Below, piece after piece: positions 59,071 through 64,000 of a DNA stretch of 64,000 bases; the stretch's first letter is position 1; every line of letters begins with the position of its first letter. The notes under the pieces are model-generated. The model ran no database searches. It worked only from the letters and a program-made list of their open reading frames with translations, and was not told where the DNA came from. The DNA is taken from positions 1 to 64,000 of the forward strand of contig JBAOIL010000015.1 in NCBI GenBank assembly GCA_037044975.1. The letters are read 5' to 3'. This DNA is from JADLHS01 sp020848635 (lineage in GTDB: Bacteria; Verrucomicrobiota; Verrucomicrobiia; Limisphaerales; JADLHS01). The position numbers were made by a program, and so were the translations under genes.

Positions 59071-59338
59071 AATTTTCCTTTGGTTGAGACCCCGTTCCGC
59101 TGTTGGCGGAAGCAAGGCATCCCGCGGAACACGGGATTGATTTCGATGTTGTTCTGGCCACCCGCGCCCATCCGGACGCGGAAATTGAAGGCCGTTTTCC
59201 CCCGCCAGTCGCCCAACGAAGGGGCGCTGAGACTAGCAAAGAAATGCCCACTGGCAATGCTTTATTTTGATGTCGTCCCGATTCCCTCCACAGGGGTGCT
59301 TCGGTGGCTGGTACAAAGCCGAAAAGGAAGAAAGACTT

Positions 59339-59791
59339 TTGATCAACCCGATAGTCAGGTATCATTGGCCCATAAAACCCATTATCTCGCTTTTCGTGTG
59401 CGTGTTTGTCGGCTTCGGAATTGGGTGGTATTTCGGAAATACCCGCCCGCCCTCAAAGTATCAGCAAGAAATACTGGGGCAGTATCAATGGATCAGGGAT
59501 AATCTCCACATGACGGACACCGAGATGGCTGCGGCTGGTGCTAAAATGCCGCAGTATTTCGAGGACATGAAGCGGCAGGATGAGATGGCGGCGGTTTTTG
59601 CCTTGCGCGTTTTCAAGACGCTTGAAACCGGAGATACCGAGCGCGCCAAGACCACTTTGTTGAAGGCGGTCGGGAGTTACTATCGTCTTTATCACGATAG
59701 AGGTGGAGATACGAATTTTATGGCGAAAATCGAGGAGGCAGCCCGACAGCATCCAACAGTCGCCGCTGAGATTTCTAGGAAGATTGAGTGA
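59339..59791 (+). CDS. Small membrane-anchored protein, unknown
   Basis: 150 residues if TTG at 59,339 is the start (AAGGAAG is 9-10 bases upstream); an in-frame ATG at 59,267 is possible. One N-terminal membrane helix (PIISLFVCVFVGFGIGWYFG) and a helical soluble part (MPQYFEDMKRQDEMAAVFAL, AKTTLLKAVGSYYRLYHDRG). Lower GC than its neighbours. I do not recognise the family. Confidence 0.55.
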   Translation: MINPIVRYHWPIKPIISLFVCVFVGFGIGWYFGNTRPPSKYQQEILGQYQWIRDNLHMTDTEMAAAGAKMPQYFEDMKRQDEMAAVFALRVFKTLETGDTERAKTTLLKAVGSYYRLYHDRGGDTNFMAKIEEAARQHPTVAAEISRKIE

Positions 59792-59975
59792 AGAGGACGA
59801 TGATCAAGCACCAAAGGATGGAAAGGTCAGGAGCTTGTCGAGGTATCTAGATCTCTGTCGTGTGGGGTGGTTGCGCAGAGCGTCCATTCAATCCAGTGTC
59901 AAGCCCGCCCTTCACGCTTCCACACCGGGCAATGTTTGTTTGCCAGCGCGGCCTGGGATGTTCTAGCCTCGTGGC

Positions 59976-60761
59976 ATGGACTCCCCGGATACGGCCATTT
60001 CAGAAGTGTATCACGTCCAATCCTGGCTCTACCTTGGAGGCGCAGTGCTGGTGGGCTTGTTCAACCTCTGGATGATCGTGGACGCGATCCGGCGGCGCGA
60101 ATGGATCTGGGTGGGTATCCTGCTGATTTTTCCCGGCATTTCGACGCTCTGGTATTTTTTCTACATGTTCCGCGATTCACCGGCCACGCGGGGTTTTGAA
60201 CTGCCCGGGGCGCAGAATCGCCGCCGCATCAAGGAACTGCAGGCGCAGATACATCACCTCGACAAGGCGCACCATCACTCGCAGCTCGGCGACGTGCATT
60301 TTCAGCAGGGCAAACTCGAGCAGGCCGAGGCGTGCTATCGCGCCGCGTTGGAGCGGGACGGGCAGGATCTCGACACCCGCGCCCATCTCGGCCAATGCCT
60401 GCTCCGCCAGAAACGCGCCGCCGAAGCAAGGCCCTTGCTGGAAGGGGTGGTGCGGGAAAATCCGAAACACGACTACGGCCACACTACCATGGCGTTCGCG
60501 GAAACGCTCACGGCGCTGGGTGAAGCCGACAACGCCCTCGGCGTCTGGCAACACGTCACCGCCAACCACGCTTACCCGCGCGCAAAAGTTCAACTGGCAG
60601 AGCTGTATCTGGCCAAAGGCCAGCCCGACCTTGCCCGCGCTGAACTCAAGGACGTGCTGGCCGACGATCCGCACGCGCCCGCGTTTCAGCGCCGGCGGGA
60701 TCGTGTCTGGGTGAACCGGGCGAGGAGTTTGATGCGGAAGTTGCCGGCAGCGACCTCGTAA
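59976..60761 (+). CDS. Two-helix membrane protein with TPR domain
   Basis: 261 residues, intact. Two N-terminal membrane helices (WLYLGGAVLVGLFNLWMIVD and WVGILLIFPGISTLWYFFYM) are followed by TPR-type helix pairs: LGDVHFQQGKLEQAEACYRA, LGQCLLRQKRAAEARPLLEG, AETLTALGEADNALGVWQHV and LAELYLAKGQPDLARAELKD. A scaffold role is likely; partners are unknown. Confidence 0.75.
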   Translation: MDSPDTAISEVYHVQSWLYLGGAVLVGLFNLWMIVDAIRRREWIWVGILLIFPGISTLWYFFYMFRDSPATRGFELPGAQNRRRIKELQAQIHHLDKAHHHSQLGDVHFQQGKLEQAEACYRAALERDGQDLDTRAHLGQCLLRQKRAAEARPLLEGVVRENPKHDYGHTTMAFAETLTALGEADNALGVWQHVTANHAYPRAKVQLAELYLAKGQPDLARAELKDVLADDPHAPAFQRRRDRVWVNRARSLMRKLPAATS

Positions 60762-60989
60762 CCGCTGGGGGGGGCCGGACTGTCAACACGGTCGCCAGCA
60801 ACGTCGGGCCGCGCGCGGTGTTGGACGCAACCATGCGAGATGGCGCAGGAACTCTGGATTGCTGATCGTACTACGGCGCTGGAGGGCGAGGAGCTGAGCA
60901 ACCAGAACGTCGGCACAACGCCGACGGGTTACGACAAGAGCGACACATGGCCATCCGAGTCCTCTCGCATGACTTCTCCATTATCCCGA

Positions 60990-61157
60990 ACACGAAAGAA
61001 AACTCCGGGGTGGCAGACCCGGGTTTGTCCCGGTCTTGAGGAATGGCCGTTTTGTAGGAAGAGTCACAGCGGACTCGGGTGACTGTTCGTGTCACGATGG
61101 CCTTTCATTCGGGTCCAGCTCTGGCGGTGATACAAGCACTGCCAGAGCCCTTTTTTT
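60990..61157 (+). ncRNA. Candidate structured small RNA ending in an intrinsic terminator
   Basis: The 690-bp gap between the TPR gene and nth holds no credible gene. Within it, a GC-rich hairpin (GACCCGGG-TTTG-TCCCGGTC, about 61,016-61,036) and further pairs (GTCAC with GTGAC near 61,063-61,083) lead to a strong terminator at 61,118-61,157. No open frame ends at this terminator. The 5' end given here is a guess, and I could not assign a known RNA family. Confidence 0.3.
61118..61157 (+). terminator. Intrinsic terminator in the gap before nth
   Basis: GCTCTGGC (61,118-61,125) pairs with GCCAGAGC (61,141-61,148) over a 15-base loop, followed by CC and seven T. It is too far (about 360 bp) from the TPR gene to be an obvious terminator of that gene. 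Confidence 0.85.
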
Positions 61158-61453
61158 GGCGAGATGGCCCAGCTTCCTCAAGCCCGCCCCGGCTGCGCAA
61201 CTGAGGCAATCCTTCGCCACCCGGAACGGATTCGCCGGTCGGCACCATTTGATCGCAACCTTATGAACCGCGAATTACCGAACCGACCGAAGGCGTAACG
61301 CGAGTCGAATCGCCCGAACCCGTTCCGACACCGGGCTGATTCTCGGAGATTTTTGTTGCCCATGCGCCCGATGCGAGCGCAATTTCCTGGATCGCGGGAC
61401 GCGGCAGTTGACAGAGTCAAACGCCACCAAATGGTCCGCGGAAATACATCACC

Positions 61454-62107
61454 ATGCCTCGCGAATCCGCCATTGCCCGGGCCGCACGAACCCGCAAGAT
61501 CATTGCCGGCCTGCAAGCCGCTTACCCCGACGCACATTGCGAACTCAACTTCGCCAACCCGCTCCAACTGCTCATCGCCACGATCCTCTCCGCCCAATGC
61601 ACCGACAAACGCGTCAACTTGGTGACGGCGGAACTGTTCGGGACGTATCGGAGCGCGAAGGATTTTGCGAACGCCGAACTCGCCGAACTCGAACAAGCGG
61701 TGAAAACCACCGGTTTTTACCGCAACAAGGCCAGGAACATCCAGGCCGGTTGCCGCGCGCTGGTGGCGCAGTACGGCGGCGAAGTCCCGCACACCATGGA
61801 GGAACTCATTGCGCTCGACGGTGTGGGGCGCAAGACCGCGAACGTCGTGCTCGGCAATGCCTTCAACCTCAACGTCGGCCTGGTGGTGGATACGCATGTC
61901 AACCGGCTGGCCAATCGTCTTGGCCTCACGGCCCAGTCGGACGCGGTAAAGATCGAGCAGGAGCTGATGACCTTGGTGCCGCGCGAGCAATGGACGCTCT
62001 TCAGCCACTGGCTTATCTGGCATGGCCGGCGCCGGTGCGGCGCCCGGAAGCCCGATTGCGCGGGCTGCGAGATCGCGAAGTTATGCCCGCGCGTCGGTTT
62101 GTCATAG
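61454..62107 (+). CDS. nth: Endonuclease III
   Basis: 217 residues, intact. Removes oxidised pyrimidines and nicks the abasic site. LQLLIATILSAQCTDKRVNL, then the helix-hairpin-helix LDGVGRKTANVVLGNAF with catalytic Lys127, VVDTHVNRLANRLGL with Asp146, and the 4Fe-4S cluster ligands Cys195, 202, 205 and 211 (C-x6-C-x2-C-x5-C). Confidence 0.97.
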   Translation: MPRESAIARAARTRKIIAGLQAAYPDAHCELNFANPLQLLIATILSAQCTDKRVNLVTAELFGTYRSAKDFANAELAELEQAVKTTGFYRNKARNIQAGCRALVAQYGGEVPHTMEELIALDGVGRKTANVVLGNAFNLNVGLVVDTHVNRLANRLGLTAQSDAVKIEQELMTLVPREQWTLFSHWLIWHGRRRCGARKPDCAGCEIAKLCPRVGLS

Positions 62108-62185
62108 GCGTCAACCGACCAATGGTCTAGTCTTCGTCTATTGGAGAGAGATGAGACTGCTTATGTCCGCTACTGCTAAACACGC

Positions 62186-62878
62186 GTGAATCCCGCATCC
62201 GATCATGGCTGGTTGGTGGCAAACTCCGGCGTCTGCCCGCCGGCCTTCAACATGGCGTTCGATCAGGCGCTGCTCGAAGCCCTGCCGCGCCTTGGCCGAC
62301 CCGTGCTGCGCTTCTACGGTTGGACCGCGCCGGCTGCCACGTTCGGTTACTTCCAAAAATTTGCCGAAGTCGAACGCGCCACGTTGCTGCGCCCGCTGAT
62401 TCGCCGTCCGACCGGCGGTGGGATCGTGCCGCATGCTGCCGATTGGACCTACAGCCTGGCGTTTCCCGCCGGGCACGCGTGGCACTCGCTCCGCGCGGAG
62501 GAAAGCTACCGCCGCACGCACGCCTGGATTCAAGGGGCATTTGCGATTCTCGGCGCCAAAACGGAACTCGCGGACTGCTGCAAAAAATCCGCGCCGGGCC
62601 AGTGCTTCGTCGGCCACGAGAAATTCGATCTGCTTTGGCACGGGCGAAAAATCGCCGGGGCGGCGCAGCGGCGGAACCGCTTCGGCTTGTTGATTCAGGG
62701 TTCGGTGCAACCCCCGCCCCTCCCGCCGACGCGCAGCGACTGGGAACGGACGATGATCGCCGCAGCGCCGCCGCCGTCCGGGTGGACGGAGTTCGCACCC
62801 GACAAGCCGCTGCTCGACCGCGTGACGGAACTCTTGGCGCAGAAGTATTTACAACCCGCCTACAACCAAAAACGGTGA
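62186..62878 (+). CDS. Lipoate-protein ligase/octanoyltransferase-type protein
   Basis: 230 residues from GTG 62,186, intact. FNMAFDQALLEA, VLRFYGWTAPAATFGYFQKF, LIRRPTGGGIVPHAADWTYS and FDLLWHGRKIAGAAQRRNRF give the BPL/LplA/LipB fold with RRxTGGGxVxH and the lysine of GRKIAGAAQRR. CFVGHEKFDLLW carries a cysteine at the position used by LipM/LipL amidotransferases, so either a ligase or an octanoyl/lipoyl transferase is possible. It would attach lipoate-type cofactors to E2 or GcvH proteins. Confidence 0.82.
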   Translation: MNPASDHGWLVANSGVCPPAFNMAFDQALLEALPRLGRPVLRFYGWTAPAATFGYFQKFAEVERATLLRPLIRRPTGGGIVPHAADWTYSLAFPAGHAWHSLRAEESYRRTHAWIQGAFAILGAKTELADCCKKSAPGQCFVGHEKFDLLWHGRKIAGAAQRRNRFGLLIQGSVQPPPLPPTRSDWERTMIAAAPPPSGWTEFAPDKPLLDRVTELLAQKYLQPAYNQKR

Positions 62879-63055
62879 GCGCCCGGCGGCGGCCTGTCGT
62901 TGCTCCTCTCAATCGCAATCCGCCTCTCCCCCATGCCCTTCAGCCCGCTGGTCATGAGCTAAGTGAGGCAGAGATCGCTGGCGATTGGGTTGAAACCGAA
63001 AGACTTGACCGCCACTGCGTTGACACGCCGCCCGACCTCGGCTAACTCTGACGGA

Positions 63056-64000
63056 ATGAAAATCGTTATTAAGCTCGCGATTATTGGATTGCTGGCGTCC
63101 ACCTGCTCCACCCGCGCCGCCGACTGGCCGTGGTTTCGCGGACCGGATCATAACGGCATTGCAAAAGAAACCGGCTGGTCGGCCAAATGGCCAGCGGAGG
63201 GGCCGAAGCAAATTTGGAAGGCAAAAGTCGGCATCGGCTTTGCCTCGTTTTCCGTCAGTGCGGGGCGCGTTTATACCACCGGCAATGCGAAAGACACCGA
63301 TACCGTATTCTGTTTCGACGCGAACACGGGCGCGGAGGTCTGGAAGTATTCCTACCCTGCCAAGCTCGACCCCAAGTATTACGAGGGCGGTCCCAGCGCC
63401 ACGCCCACCGTGGATGGCGACCGCGTTTTCACCTTCAGTAAACGCGGCGTGATCCACTGCCTCGACGCGGCCAAAGGCACTGTGATCTGGTCGAAGAACC
63501 TGATGGAAGAATTGAAGGTGAAAATGCCAACCTGGGGTTTTGCCAGTTCCGTGCTGATTGAGGGCAATCTGGCAATCGTCAATGTCGGTTCCGCTGGGGC
63601 GGCGCTCGACAAAACGACCGGCAAGGTCGTCTGGTCCTCCGGCGCCGACGAAGCCGGCTATGCCACTGCCGTGCCCTTCGAGGCGGGCGGGCAACGCGCC
63701 GTGGCGCTCGCCATCAAGCAGGACGTCGTCGCTCTGGGGGTGAAGGATGGCAAGGAACTCTGGCGGTTTCCGTGGAAAACCGATTACGACGTCAATGCCG
63801 CCGACCCGGTTCTCGCCGGCACCAAGGTATTCGTTTCGTCCGGCTACAATCACGGCGGCGGCGTATTCGACGTGAGCGCGCAACCGGTTAAGAAGATTTG
63901 GGAAAACAAGAACATGCGCAACCAATTCAACAGCTGCGTCCTCTGGGCCGGCCACCTGTATGGCGTGGACGAGAAGGAACTGCGCTGTCTCGTGTTTGAC
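63056..64000 (+). CDS. Exported PQQ-like (outer-membrane YncE/BamB type) beta-propeller protein, 3' end outside window
   Basis: At least 315 residues, still open at the window end. Signal peptide (IVIKLAIIGLLASTCSTRAA), then DWPWFRGPDHNGIAKETGWS, the standard opening of verrucomicrobial and planctomycetal PQQ-like propellers. Blades follow: VYTTGNAKDTDTVFCFDANT, GAEVWKYSYPAK, VFTFSKRGVIHCLDAAKGTV, IWSKNL, AALDKTTGKVVWSSGADEAG and VVALGVKDGKELWRF. Such proteins are periplasmic binding or dehydrogenase-like propellers; no catalytic evidence is visible. Confidence 0.88.
   Translation, partial: MKIVIKLAIIGLLASTCSTRAADWPWFRGPDHNGIAKETGWSAKWPAEGPKQIWKAKVGIGFASFSVSAGRVYTTGNAKDTDTVFCFDANTGAEVWKYSYPAKLDPKYYEGGPSATPTVDGDRVFTFSKRGVIHCLDAAKGTVIWSKNLMEELKVKMPTWGFASSVLIEGNLAIVNVGSAGAALDKTTGKVVWSSGADEAGYATAVPFEAGGQRAVALAIKQDVVALGVKDGKELWRFPWKTDYDVNAADPVLAGTKVFVSSGYNHGGGVFDVSAQPVKKIWENKNMRNQFNSCVLWAGHLYGVDEKELRCLVFD

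Noticed and set aside
61178..61220. Possible tRNA, because a minus-strand frame ends SVAQPGRA, a known false translation of tRNA genes
   Set aside because: The codons differ from those of tRNA genes, and no T-loop or acceptor stem can be formed around it.

Overview
The window reads as two unrelated bacterial genomes joined at about 18,865-18,926. Bases 1 to ~18,870 are very GC-rich and carry actinobacterial genes, Acidimicrobiia-like by overall style (inference): tdh, a large LuxR-family ATPase regulator, the heat-shock operon dnaK-grpE-dnaJ-hspR behind a HAIR-type palindrome, a SNF2 helicase coupled to a SWIM protein, a VOC protein, an intact yefM-yoeB toxin-antitoxin pair, a Cof-type HAD phosphatase, two secreted or anchored proteins of unknown function and a DUF2271/PepSY pair. 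Most genes here are broken by single-base indels while the protein sequence stays conserved in alternating frames, which points to uncorrected sequencing error rather than gene decay.

Bases ~18,930 to 64,000 have clearly lower GC and fewer indels. They look like Verrucomicrobiota of the Pedosphaera/Limisphaera type (inference from gene content and from the C-terminal tail of the beta-propeller protein). Order: partial ACT protein; SBBP beta-propeller protein between two copies of a palindromic repeat; a ferritin-like/ATP-grasp fusion followed by an unrecognised gene and a stand-alone CBM48; a large unknown protein; a type IV pilus block (two prepilins, a PilX-like protein, a small membrane protein, pilM-N-O-P-Q); der; a PhnA-like gene; a transaldolase relic with pgi and pgl; three small enzymes or binding proteins; a repeat island of REP-like palindromes with two decayed RAYT-type transposase tails; a DUF262-HEPN pair; thiC under a TPP riboswitch; leuA behind a leucine attenuator; secreted hydrolases; a DUF1573-cytochrome c fusion; recG; murA; tsf and rpsB; small membrane/TPR proteins; a candidate structured RNA; nth; a lipoate-ligase-type protein and the start of a PQQ-like beta-propeller protein that leaves the window.

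The most informative regulatory stretch is 47,850-48,400. A TPP riboswitch (minus strand, thiC) and a leucine leader-peptide attenuator (plus strand, leuA) are transcribed divergently from about 70 bp, and a 57-bp MITE-like palindrome lies between the riboswitch and thiC. The best candidates for new biology are the leu attenuator, the ferritin-like/ATP-grasp neighbourhood, the DUF262-HEPN pair and the REP/RAYT island. The actinobacterial half should not be read as the verrucomicrobial genome.
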